Assembly: GCA_026745465.1 (NCBI GenBank)
Contig: JACYXH010000312.1
Coordinates: 2,709,542 to 2,773,541 of the forward strand
Length of the DNA: 64,000 nucleotides
Source of the DNA: Lota lota
Taxonomy: Eukaryota > Chordata > Actinopteri > Gadiformes > Lotidae
Reading direction: 5' to 3'
Shown here: one piece after another, positions 21,301 through 54,600 of the stretch
How the letters are laid out: the number at the start of each line of letters is the position of its first letter
Numbering within the stretch: the stretch's first letter is position 1
Position numbers and translations under genes: made by a program
The notes under the pieces: model-generated
What the model was told of the DNA's origin: nothing
The model's database searches: none
Seen by the model: the letters and a program-made list of their open reading frames with translations, nothing else

Positions 21301-24300
21301 CCTTGGTCGTCATGGTGTTTGTGAACTATGGCGGAGGGAGATACTGGTTCTTCAGGCACGAGAGCTGGAATGGCAAGTTACTGTTGAACGAACTAGCTTC
21401 ATGTTCAGTATCTCTCCTTTCACTTTGATGCGTTGAGTGTTTTTATTTTTTCATTACAGGTCTGACGGTTGCTGATCTGGTGTTTCCCTGGTAAGCTTAT
21501 ACATATTCAAGTCATTTTCAGATTTCGGAAAAATTATGAAAATCGAAATGCTGTCCTTCTTAATCTCTTATCCATACTTTACTCTCTTTTTAAATATTTC
21601 TCCCCTCCTTTGTGGCACTAGGTTTGTATTTATAATGGGGACGTCTGTAGCCTTGTCCATCAACTCCCTGCTCCGTTCAGGCTGGTCTCGCTGTTCTCTG
21701 CTGTTGAAAGCTGTTTGGAGGAGCCTGCAGCTCTTCCTCATAGGAGTCCTAATCATCAACCCCAACTACTGCCTGGGCCCCTGTAAGCGCATGCACACAC
21801 GCGCACACACAAGCACACACGCGCGCACACGCACACACGCGCACACGCACACACGCAGGCTCCAGCCTCAACCATTAGGACACTGCATCCTTGTGGTTTC
21901 ATAGAGTTACTACACATTTTTGAATTACAGATGTATTTTTAGCGCCAATGACTAATAAACAAGTCTAGTGGCATTGTTATTATTGTTGAACTGCATCTCT
22001 CTTTCTTTCGCTTCATATTTGTTTTGACCAATCATGTTGCTGGATCAAGGATCTGTAAGCGTTTAATTGGCAATTAACAGCAAACACAACCTCGAACAGC
22101 ACTAGTAAACAGTAAAAAACACTGTGTAGACTATAATGTAACTTAAATGTCATTCTGAATATTTGTCTACTTGCGGGAATCAGTTCCTCTTCGGTAGAAT
22201 ATCTCTGTTACGAAACCGGATACTTTGCACCTCAGTATTTTCTGAACCATCTTCCCCCAGAAGTTCTGCTATAACATATGAAGGCTGGATCCGAGATTAC
22301 TAATAAACTAACTACATATTTTCAGAAAATGTGTACAATAATCCACTATCGATAATATTAGTATGAATATTATTTGTATAAGTACAATTAGTACAAAGAT
22401 GCCTAATACAGTTAAAAGATAACGGGGCCTAGTATACATTTTAAACTAAGAGGTATGGCTCATGATTAATTATTACATCTCAAATCACATTCACTGCCAA
22501 TGAGCTCTCTGTAGTGGAGGCATTGCTGGCCCAGAAGGATCATATAACATGTTTGTGTTATATCACACTTAGAGCTGTACTCCTTTGTGGTGCAACAGTG
22601 TCTATGTATAGGTGTTTGAATGTATTGAGTAGACACTCCCCATACTACCACTATACATGGAACATGGATCATTAGAACAGATCTTTGTAAGCATGCTTGT
22701 ATATTCACTGAATGACTTTCTTTCAAATCCCCTTCCAGCCCATTCAAAGTATGCCCAAATAACCGTACTACTTCCACCATGTGTGCTTGCTTCCCCCTTC
22801 CCCTGCAGTGTCCTGGGACGGCCTGCGGATCCCAGGGGTGCTGCAGCGGCTGGCCGTCTCCTACCTCCTGGTAGCCATGCTGGATTTATTGGTGGCCAGA
22901 GTTCCCATCGACAATCCCATTGTGGTCAGTCATAACGTGCTCATACCCTGTTTTTACCAGGATTAAAACTGCATCAAGACGGGTTTCCCAAAGGTTTTGC
23001 CGGTATTCCCAGAATCACTGACCATAGTTCTTATTTTTGTTGACTATATATAGGCCTCTCTTGGTGCATGTGTTTTCGTTCTCTCCCTCAGGATGTTTGG
23101 TGGTATCCTGTTCGTGATATCTTGCTCTACTGGCCGGCCTGGCTTTGCGTGCTCTGCTTGGAAGCAGTCTGGCTGTGCATCACCTTCCTTCTTCCTGTCC
23201 CTGGTTGCCCGACGTGAGTGGGGACGGGAAGTTGTCATGCTTGTTCGTTTGCATGGACCATTCATGTTTAGTCCCTACATATATATATGTATATAGGGTG
23301 TTTTTATTCACTATAAATGTATGTCTATAGGGTGATTTTATAAAATATATCAATGTTTTGAGTATGAATACATGCACCACTCCGTAGCTGCCGTCAAGTC
23401 TTTAAGTTTGCCTGTCTGTCTGTGTGTCTGCCTGTCTGTCTGTGTGCAGGGGTTATTTGGGTCCAGGTGGAATCGGGGACATGGGTCTGTACTCTAACTG
23501 CACTGGTGGGGCGGCTGGATACGTAGACCGTTGGCTGCTGGGGAAGAACCACATCTACCAGAACCCCTCCTCACGGGTCAGGAACCGGCATTCATAATAC
23601 ACATCATACACAAGGGGTCTCTTTTGGTCATTAAGGCGTGAGGGCTCCATCTCGCTTATCTTTTGCATGACTGAATTTGTCTGTCACTTCTCAACAGTAC
23701 AACTATTAATGAGTTGTGTCTAATGTATGAAAGAGAGTCAGATTAGGTCTACATTTTCACCCAAAATTGTAAATAATTCTGTCTTTTGTATTTTTCATGA
23801 TGTTACATAAAATGTTGCAGACAAACAATAAATAGCAGGCTTGCTAGCCATATCAATCCTACTCTATCATTTTCATATGTATTTTCGTAACTATAATAGC
23901 TGTTTAGCTATAATAGCGCGATCACATGTAAATGAGTTGCTAATTGATTAGTCCATTGCAAACGGGATTGGAGGTTGGAACATAATCTGCGGTTGAAAAG
24001 GTTTCCATTCAGATTTCAAGTTTGCATTTTAGATTTCTATGTTTTTCTCAGAGGATGGTCATCTTATCACCCACATCAGTTTTGCATTTTCTCCTTTTAA
24101 TTTGACTATTATGTTATTATATAAATGCATAATATTTAATTTGTGTAATGTAATGATATTTTCTCATCTCATTCAAGGTGATATACCTGACTCAGACAGC
24201 GTATGACCCTGAAGGTATTCTTGGTAGCATCAACACTGTCCTCATGGCTTTCTTTGGATTACAGGTGTGAAGTGTTAACCATGCATTATAACGATCCTAT

Positions 24301-26069
24301 TCATGAGCTCAGAATCATTAAGTGTTTTTAATTGTGTGTGTGTGTTTTTTGGGCGGGGTGGGGTTTACCAGGCAGGAAAAATCCTCTTGCACTATAAAGA
24401 CCTGCACAGCAAGATAATAACACGGTTCCTCATATGGGCTCTCATATTGGTAAGATTGTAATTATGATGGTCTTTCATTTGTTTAGATAAAGGATCACGG
24501 AGTACTATTCTCTAGCATGGTGTCTATTGACTTTGACAAGGTGGATAGTCAATACTACGATTTTTACAATGTACCTTCTCTGAGAGTGAGCATAGGCTAA
24601 TCTTGGAGTCAAATTTGGTTAATGTTTATGCTAATGTCACTAAACGGGCTGCACACACCTCTTTACTTTGTTAAACATTCCGCTGGTCTCAAACAGGGCA
24701 TTTTATCAGCAGTCCTCACCAAATGTTCCAGAAACCAAGGATTCATTCCTGTCAACAAGAACCTTTGGTAAGAGCACCTTGTTTGGTCACCGGTCGCCTC
24801 AGTGGCACGGAGTCTGGCGCAATGAAATTGAACCAACTCTTACCATCGTTTAGACTGCATTTGTCTGCAATTTAATTAGTGAGGCAACATTGAGCAATGT
24901 TTTGGTCACCAAGGATGAATGTGGTTTAATATAAGACACATAACACACTGTCATGTACACTATCACAAACATTAAATGTTGAGAGAAATTAAGACTCCAT
25001 TAAAGAAATGTTATTATTGCATATTTTCCAAGAATGGTCTTCTACAACGTTAGGTTTGTGTTTGTTCTTTACATAAAGTATGTAGCGCGGGCCTCTCCAG
25101 ATGTACATTTTAAAGATGTGTGTCTGTGTGTCTGTCCGTCCATGGTAATGCAGGTCCCTTTCCTACGTGACCACACTGGCCTGCTTTGCCTTTGTGGTGT
25201 TGGTGCTGGTCTACTACATCGTGGATGTGAAGAGGTGGTGGAGCGGAGCCCCCTTCTACTACCCTGGTGAGCTACAGCCTCACACTTCTACCTCCTAGTT
25301 TCTGCTCACACTCTCCATTGTAAGGGATTGAGCATGGAGGATGCTAGTATGTCATATTATGCTGTCCAAGAGAACCTATCCCACTATAAAAACGAGATGC
25401 CACTTTCATATTTAGTGTTTATTATCTATTATCACAGTTGTTGGTTTGATGTCATGTTACCCTGGAGAAATATGATTGTAATAGCTACATATATTATTGA
25501 ATATGAATATACTGCCTGAGAATGGGCTTAAGTCTCTTGTATTTGTGTACAGCCAACGTATACAACAAACACTTTTTTGTTCTTTCATTATTCATTCCTA
25601 AAAGTATAAGGTACGTTTGTCAATTTGAGCTAGTAGAGCCAATTTACAGCTCTGATTTAAATTGGGTCACAGTTTACAAAACACATTTCAAGAAAAACGT
25701 TGTCTTAGTCTGTTCCCTGTACTTGCTAATGAATGCTAATATTCTGTGAATCCCTTAAGGCCAGATCATATTAAATAAATCGTATATGACTGTTGTTGTG
25801 ACGCTGGTTTCAGGTATTTTTGTACTTGTTGAGTCTCGTCATTGCTTCCATCTCACATAGCACTGCTGCGCTTGCACTCCCTTCCAGGTATGAACTCCAT
25901 CTTGGTCTACGTCGGCCACGAAGTGTTTGAGGAGTACTTCCCCTTCCGCTGGCGCATGGCCAACAGCCAATCACACGCTGAGCACTTAGCCCAGAACCTG
26001 GTGGCTACTTCCTGTTGGGTCCTCATCTCCTACCTGCTGTACAAGAAAAGAGTCTTCTGGAAGATTTAA
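18316..26069 (+). CDS. hgsnat: Heparan-alpha-glucosaminide N-acetyltransferase
   Basis: There are 18 coding exons: 18316-18412, 19103-19218, 19380-19516, 19762-19880, 19984-20053, 20284-20353, 20720-20823, 21296-21372, 21460-21490, 21622-21782, 22809-22924, 23092-23213, 23450-23576, 24178-24264, 24372-24449, 24697-24767, 25154-25266 and 25888-26069. All are in frame, giving 625 residues (human 635 or 663). This lysosomal membrane enzyme acetylates the terminal glucosamine of heparan sulfate with cytosolic acetyl-CoA; human loss causes mucopolysaccharidosis IIIC. Visible are a signal peptide (about 10-30), a lumenal domain (about 40-160), then about 11 membrane helices with [45 protein letters not shown] and the C-terminal KKRVFWKI. 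His259, in the segment before SWNG, corresponds to the active-site His. An in-frame ATG at 18217 would add 33 residues. The intron after exon 8 uses a GC donor. A poly(A) signal lies at 26194-26199. Confidence 0.97.
22183..22310 (+). repeat. Diverged dispersed repeat, copy A (hgsnat intron 10)
   Basis: Blocks such as CTCTTCGGTAGAATATCT, ACGAAACCGGA and AAGGCTGGATCCGAGATTA recur in diverged form at about 46688-46833. Family not identified. Confidence 0.45.
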
Positions 26070-27514
26070 AGATTTAAAGCCCAACACGGTGCTGATCAGA
26101 CAGATGATGGACAACAGATAGAATTCACGCAACTTGGATTTTTGTGAGATTTACTCACTTGCAATAGAAAAATCGATGGACTTCTTCCTCAAAAATAAAG
26201 AAAAATGAATTTATTTTTATAAATTCCGCTGTGTATATAAACTCTATATATGTTTTTATGTTTACTTTAGAAAATGATTAAAGACCAGGACTAAATGGGG
26301 ATGTTTTTGAATGACACTGGCCTATGTTATGTGTGATCTTGGTCTCCATGAAGTGACAGACAAATCCCTGTTCTACAGCAGAGGGTCATTTGCATGGTGG
26401 TCCGATGGTTATTTCTGTTTTATATTTGAATGTCTAGAATTGTGTTTTCTGATTCCATTCATTGCAATTTGTTTTGCCAAATGAGCGTATTCATTTTTTT
26501 TTACTATTTTTAAATTTGGTATACAGGCATCATATTTTTCATACTTTTTGACACTACGCAAATAGAAATATGGGACCTTTTCAGAATTTTGCCAAAGGCT
26601 GTTACTTCCAAAAACAACAGTTTAGTTTATAATAGTGTGCTGATGGATTCACATTTTATCAATAATGCACACACTGTACACATATTCACTTGATTCTGTC
26701 ATGAATAATTAAAGGTTTAGCTCATTCTGTACTGGCTACATGAAGAACCTCCCATGAAGATGCAAGTGGATGAGTGTCATATATCCCCCCACACACACTA
26801 TGTAAAGTGCTTTGAGTGCCTGGCAAAAAAAAGTGCCACATAAATCCAATACATTATAATTATTCGTTAATAAATATATATTTATACCATAAAGAAATAA
26901 ATTAAATGTGCCTTTTAAGACAACTACTGTTATCATGTACATTAATTCTGATTGTTTATTTATTTACTATCACCTCATGAGATTGAGAGCCAAGGCGTAT
27001 TTTCCCATGAATAAGTGGGTCACTTCTCTGATGTTTTCTTATCTCTTGTCAAGCGCAATACACATTCTCCATTATATTGGCTGAGTTCATACATACTTTA
27101 TCCCCAAGTTGCGCTTTCTAGCCCTCTGCTGTAGGGGATGTGTGGTTGGTTTATTGCTCAATAAGGCGTGGGAATCGAATTACAGTATGCTACCTTGTGA
27201 AAGCGGCTCAGGCAGGTTATAGGGCTATCACCGAATCTCGCGATAGTTTTGGCCATTTTTCATTATTGTCTATTATGAGAGTTTTTTTGTTCTCGCGCGA
27301 CATTCGAACTTTCCCACGCCTGTTGTTGTGTCGTCTACCCTCTGCCCGTCGCCCCCGCCTTCTCTTTTCACCCCGTCACACCTCCCGCTTCTCCCTTTTT
27401 TTCTTCCAGTCTGCTTCTTCTGTTGTCCGACTCGCCTCGGTAAGGGGCTGGGGGAGGGATCTCGCGATTGTTGGGACTTTTTTTTTTTTTAGAGAGAGAG
27501 AGAGTTATTGGAAG
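26070..27514 (+). other. hgsnat 3' UTR, intergenic region and rbpj promoter
   Basis: AATAAA at 26194-26199 is the first likely hgsnat poly(A) signal; ATTAAA-type signals follow near 26277 and 26707. From about 27230 the sequence becomes CpG-rich and precedes the rbpj start. It has two TCTCGCGA motifs (27236-27243 and 27460-27467) of the BANP/ZBTB33 type found in housekeeping promoters. A CT-rich stretch (27340-27430) and a GA run (27491-27504) sit just before the ATG. CTCGCCTCG|GTAAGG at about 27439 could be the donor of an alternative non-coding first exon. Confidence 0.6.
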
Positions 27515-36563
<9,049 letters not shown>

Positions 36564-39085
36564 TACTGACGCGTGGTGTGTGTGCGTGTTTGGGACAGAT
36601 GAGCGAGCGTGTGTGTGCGCGTGTTTGGGACAGATGAGCGAGCGTGTGTGTGTGAGTGTTTGGGACAGATGAGCGAGCGTGTGTGTGTGGGTGCGTATTT
36701 CCCCGAAGACGCGCATGGACCCGGGCAGAACAGCACGCCAAGCCACAAACTTAATCAAGAGAGTAACTGTCCTCTGTGGAAATGGACAGTGCTATTTTTT
36801 TTTTTTTTTTTTTTAAAGACACAGACTTTGGGCGGTGTGGAGAGGTGGGGTGTAATATCTTCTTTTTTCATTTTTTTACTCCCCTCACTCCTCTTTAGCC
36901 CCCTCTTGTGGATGGTTGTGGATTTGAGAACGAGTCCCAGTCTAAGGAGCGCATGGTATAGCCAACAGCGGGGATGCACACAATTCCCCCCTGCCACCAA
37001 ACAGTCACTGAAGCCTTTCATGTAAAATAACTCTTGTTTTTGTAGCTGTTGTTTTGTAGGAGGTCTTCCCCATGCTTACTTAATACTCGTGTCAAGTGTG
37101 TCTTTAGTTTGTACTGAACGCATCTGTGTGTACGGGAACGGCTCTGGGGCTGGGGGAACTCATTGGGAGGGTTTTTCTTATGGTAACATAGTTTCTACGG
37201 ACCAAGGAATATTATATTATTTTATTCGTATTATATTTTATAAGCTTTAGTTGAGGTACATTTTCACGTTTTTGTTTTTGTATGATATCGCATTAAGTTC
37301 ACATTTGTTACCAAAACGAATAACTCTTTTGCCGGCTAACTTTAGTGAGATGGCGAGGGCCAGGTGGAGACGGGGGATGCCTGCGGTTTGCTTTACATGT
37401 TTATTGGAGCTGGAAACTCAATCCTAACAGCCATTTCAATAACCTTCAAATAACATAAACAAAATAATCATGGCCTAGTTTTTAAGAAGACACGGTTGAC
37501 AGCCAAATTTGTGCTTATTTTGCTTCCTAAGATCTTCCACAACACTGGCCCTTTCTGATCAGGCCTGTTTTAAATATAAATTATATATATTAGTTGTGTT
37601 TATGTGCAGAAGGTTGCCTTCTAATGCACTAGTAGTGTGCTCCGTCATGAGGCCTTCGATTTCCAATTAGTTGGATCTATCTTTCAGAATGCTCCAACTT
37701 AAAGTTGAACTAGTAGTCCTGTGACCCCCTCCCCCACGAAACACCCCACCAACCTCCAAAAGCGTTTCAGCCTTAGAGGCTGGTAATGAGAACTAATACA
37801 TTGTGTAAATAATTTGAGTTTAAACTGTGTTTTTATATGATCTAGTGCTGAGCGCTTTGCTGGGGAACTTTAGAAGGGGCCGTGGGTTCCCAATCGGGGG
37901 CCAAAGTGCTGAACAAACAGCTTTAACACCACTTTTGCCTTGTAGCACAGAGTGCTCCTCTTGCCCACCATTCATTTGCTGCTGTTGATGCTCAACACCG
38001 TGTGGATTTTAAAAACAAAGCAATTTCCTACAAAGATCATGTTTTCTACAATCAATCAACTTTTAGTGTTGGGATCTCTCCTGCAGTGGACAACATCCAT
38101 CTTCTGTCAGAGCCCAGATGTTATGTTGCCCCTTTTCATATCCTGTATTCACTGTGCATATCAAGTTTGGTTTAACAAATCAAGCCAATGAGCCCCCCCC
38201 CCCCCCCCAACACACACACTTTCTTCCTTCCCGTTGTTGTTTAGATTCCATCACATTTAAACAAAACCACTAGCTTTATAATTGAGCCCCTACCTTCACT
38301 GTGTAGGCCTACTCGGTGTAGCTGGCTTACCATCCACACCATCGATTTTACCATCAAATTGTTTGTAGTTGGCCAGCTTTTGCTCCGGACGAGAGAATCG
38401 CTGTGTTTACAACACTGTTAGTGGTTCGAGCTCAGATTGGTTTGGCGTCCTAGCAACAGATGGATGGGTGAGTTGTAAGCTCCTCCCCCATGTTTTATTG
38501 GTGCTGTAATACATATTAAAAAGGATAGTTACTATTGTTGCTATAGGAATGGTTTGATACACCATCACTGCTCACCAACGGAATAATCAGCCTGGTTTAG
38601 TTTCTGTCCGTCTTTCATTGTACCTGTCAATCATGAACTGCAAAACCAACTTTTCCCTCAGATTGTATGCACTGGGAGGATGCTTTCTTTTGATAGTTTA
38701 ACCTAGTTTGTAAAGGTTTAGTTGTATCCTACAGTACATGCATTTTATAAAGGTTTAAAAGGATTCCAAAAACAGCCCAAACGAGTCATTGTCAGAATAA
38801 TTTGTTCAATTTAAATTCTCCCAACGGGGTCTTGTTAGGGTTGTTTTCTCCTGTTAGTGCAGCCATAGGGCCAGGTATTTATTATTATTACTTAGACTAC
38901 AAATCAAGATAACTTTTTGTTTTTGTTTTTTGTTACTGGGCTTGTTCCTTTCATAATCTTCCTTCTCTATCTGCCCCTCCATTTTGTCAATGCCTCTGTC
39001 TGTAAATCCCTCTAGGGGGAATCACTCTGCCAGTGTTCCTCGGTGAAAGGTCATTAATAAAACAAAGAAGTTGACTTTAGTTATT
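36564..39085 (+). other. rbpj: rbpj 3' UTR
   Basis: About 2.5 kb of non-coding sequence runs from the TAG at 36561-36563 to a canonical AATAAA at 39056-39061, the first strong signal in a suitable place. It starts with 3-4 units of a ~35-bp repeat (GTGTTTGGGACAGATGAGCG, about 36585-36690) and holds a T run near 36800. The exact end is inferred. Confidence 0.6.
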
Positions 39086-41475
39086 TGATGTTTCACTTTA
39101 TTTTGTATCGTGTATTTGGTGTCTGTTATGTTCATATTGAAACTGTTCAGGGATGTTGGAAACTATTTCTGCACAGGGTGTGACTCCTAAATTAATCTGT
39201 CATGATCTTATGGAGCTATGTGCTAAAGGTATTTGTGCTGGGTGTGAGGTGACCTCTCCAGCTTGCCAAGCTTGTTAAGCAGAACAAATGGCTTAAAGAG
39301 CATAACATACATTTCTCTTTAAATAATGTTCTTATGCTTTCGCACACTAACTACTCATGGTCAGTTTCCTTTGTGCAAAATGTGGGGCTTATATCTGTTT
39401 GTTTATGTATATTGAGCATCCTTAAGCTTTTTTTTTTTTTACACACTAGCCTAGTATTGCAATTCCACTGCAAACCTCCAGACCGCCGGGGGCATGAGAC
39501 CGCCGGGGGCATCAGACCGGCGGGGGCATCAGACCGCCGGGGGCATCAGACCGGCGGGGGCATCAGACCGGCGGGGGCATCAGACCGGCGGGGGCATCAG
39601 ACCGCCGGGGGCATCAGACCGCCGGGGGCATCAGACCGGCGGGGGCATCAGACCGCCGGGGGCATCAGACCGCCGGGGGCATCAGACCGCCGGGGGCATC
39701 AGACCGCCGGGGGCATCAGACCGCCGGGGGCATCAGACCGGCGGGGGCATCAGACCGGCGGGGGCATCAGACCGCCGGGGGCATCAGACCGCCGGGGGCA
39801 TCAGACCGCCGGGGGCATCAGACCGCCGGGGGCATGGTGGGAACAATGAACATGCTCTCGTGTATGCGCACAATTAGTTCACCCACCTAAACCCGGTTAC
39901 AGTGTTTGCATGACAACGAAACTAGCTAAGGATTGGGCTATCCGTGTCATAATTGGTTAGCACGGTTTTCTATTTTGTAATTTTTATTGTTTAGTGGTTT
40001 TGTGTTTCCTAGGCGAAAACACTGTGTGTGTGTGTTTGTGGCTTTTCTTTGTACACCTCTTAATACCTGCTGGCAAAATGTCAGACTAACCAAGAAAGTG
40101 GTCATAGAACGCCAGCTGTATGGACTACCAACTTGTCACAATTGGGTGGTGTGGGTGGGGTGGGGAGGGGGGGGGGGGGGGGGGGGGGGGGGTGGCAAAC
40201 AAACACTGAACTCCTGTTGGGGCTTTGATGGACAGTTGTCATCTGCGCATGCTTCATTGAGTAAGTCAAGACAGAGCTGTTTTATATTTAGACTGGAAGG
40301 GTCACTGGAATGAAAGCTGACACTGTGGGTGGGGGGGGTGTGGGTGGGGGGTGGGGGGTTACTGAAGTACATTTGTGCAACTCTGACAGCCACAATATCA
40401 AGTCATACTGATGTAGGGAAAACTTCTCTATAGCACAGAACATTTAAACAAGCAGTGTGTGTGTGTGTGGTAGAGAGAGATGGGGATGAAAGGGAAGAGA
40501 AAGCAGCAAGATGAAGAGAGAGCCCATGCCAGGTTTAGACAACATTTGGACAAACAATAGCTAAGTCCTTGGCTGGGAATCAGCGAAAATGATTGTCACC
40601 TCAAGCCCAAGGAGTAAATGAGCGAACCCCTCTGCATGAACAAGTCTGTATAATTATATGCTTAATTGTGTAATACTTGAAACTTGATAATGATTAGGGA
40701 GAGGGAACTTTAAATTGGTTGTGTGTGGTGTGGGCGTGTCTCTTCTGAGCGTCAATTCCACGTAGGAACGTGTTATACCGGTGTCAACTTCTGTTACACA
40801 CCGTGGCCGGGAAGGGATGGAAAGAAAACGATGGTATGCTGTATGATGGACAAGAGGGAAGCGTCGACGTCACTGTGAGAGAAAGACACAGTTTCAGCTG
40901 GACTTTAGAGGTTGTTTACAGTGCGCCCTCGGAACCTCGCGTCGTCCGAGCCCAGCGACGATATTAACTTTAACTGCTGTGTGTCATGGTTTAAGGATTT
41001 ATTGGATTTCCTTTAGGTTGCGCTGTTCGTTTTTTTTTTTTTTTGGTTTCCTTTTAAATGGATTTAACGCTGGGCAGGAATGACTATAATCTGGAAATGG
41101 ACTACCCATCCCCGAGCCATTTTACGCACAGCTCTTCAGGGAGTCGTCTGTGAACGCAGAACCTTGAGTGATAGTTGTGCCCAGGCCAGACATAAGTAGT
41201 ATATACATGCGTTTCCAAATTGTTTTCGTTTGTCTTCTGCTGCCTGTTTTTCATAAAAAGACTTAGTAAAACACCAGAACAATGTTTTCGCTGGTTATCT
41301 AAAGTTTATCATTGGTAACCGAATCGAATGTCCGTTTTGGAGATGCTGTTAATAGCAACACAGATCGCTTAACACTTGCGGGCACAGACGCTACGTCCTA
41401 CATTTTGTGTCACTGCTGCACATTTGTTGGTTTGGGTTTTATTTCTAGGGCTTTCTTGGCCCATCTTTCTCTGCG
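39086..41475. other. Intergenic region between rbpj and stim2, including the stim2 5' region
   Basis: It contains the 17-bp GC-rich array, a poly(G) tract (40167-40192) and G-rich simple sequence (40325-40360). The stretch before the stim2 ATG, from about 40700, should hold its promoter and 5' UTR, but I see no decisive motif. A 71-codon open frame starting at 41312 overlaps the stim2 ATG out of frame and would be an upstream ORF if transcribed. Confidence 0.5.
39480..39838. repeat. 17-bp GC-rich minisatellite, about 21 copies
   Basis: The unit is GACCGCCGGGGGCATCA, with C/G variation at one position (CCGCCGG or CCGGCGG). The period is exactly 17, so reading frames stay open through it, producing false proteins. 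Each unit carries a GGGGG run, giving high G-quadruplex potential on the plus strand. Confidence 0.97.
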
Positions 41476-53350
<11,875 letters not shown>

Positions 53351-53481
53351 CTCTCTGTTTTTATATTTATTTTGTGAAACTTGACGTTTAGAACTTCATC
53401 TGAATAATATTAGTTGGCTCTTTCTTTTAGTCCAAGATTATCCAGCTTGGTCCGGTGGCCCTGGGACCTCTGTTCTAATTG

Positions 53482-53555
<74 letters not shown>

Positions 53556-54079
53556 GAAACACAAACCAATGAATGCAGAGTTCACTTATTTGCAAATAAG
53601 ACAAATATCATGATGGTGACGATAACGGCAAGGGTGTGAAGGTTTCACTAACGTTAACTGAGCTAAGACAGAATAGACCACGTTAACTTTTGCTGAATAA
53701 TTTTAAGTAAGGCCCAGGGGCCTCTGATCATGCACGCCTTATCAAATGGAAATATTTATTGTTTTCCATGTAAGCTTTTCTCAAATAATCATCATCATTT
53801 TGTACAAGGATTTAGCGACTTCAAACACTCAGAACGCATCACAAGAGTCATGAGCATATATAAACCATCCGAATTTAAGGTACATGTTCTTGTCTACAAG
53901 GTGTTTTGCTTATGCATAAGTAGTTGTCATTGGGTTTTTTTGGAAAACATTAGGCTATTGTATCATTGCATCTCTATGCCAGGATGTGAATATGGTGGAA
54001 ATCCTGTATGATCGGAAGTTCTTCTTACATATATAATTATTTGCTATGTGTCTGTACGCTGAACAGTATAAATCGATCG

Positions 54080-54126
<47 letters not shown>

Positions 54127-54600
54127 TGTGTGTGTGTGTGTGAGTGATGGGAGAATCTGAATCATAGAACTGTATTGGTGGGGGTGTGCTTACGTATGCC
54201 ATTGAGCTACACGCAGTAAGCTAATGCGTTGATATTGTTACCGCTGGCCCAGGAAAGTATTGTTGTGATCATGTGGTGTGAATCCTGTATGATAGCAGAT
54301 ATCTACAGGTGATTATATTGTCCATAAGGTTATGATCACAGGCTCTAGCCTGTCAGTGTAAATCCTGTATAAGCTACAACAAGATAGTATGCTTATTGAT
54401 CTGTGCTTGGGTGCCAAGGATCCTACCACAAAAACAATAATCAAACAATTAAAGCTATGTCCACAATATATCTTTATTTGAAAATGTTACAAATTCTGTT
54501 GCATGGACAAAGCAAGGCATTCTTATTATTTTGCATTTGAATACATTGTCTACAGGAAACCAAGACTTTTGGCAAATAAATCACAGTATGATGCTCAGGT
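53351..54600 (+). other. stim2: stim2 3' UTR
   Basis: Non-coding sequence after the TAA at 53348-53350. Candidate poly(A) signals are ATTAAA at 54448-54453 and AATAAA at 54575-54580. It contains (TG)n tracts at 53487-53553 and about 54081-54140. The exact end is unknown. Confidence 0.5.

Noticed and set aside
39334-39877. Frames repeating RPPGASDRRGHQTAGGI
   Set aside because: The 17-bp repeat has a period not divisible by 3, so all frames cycle through the same peptides. It is not collagen-like or any known protein.
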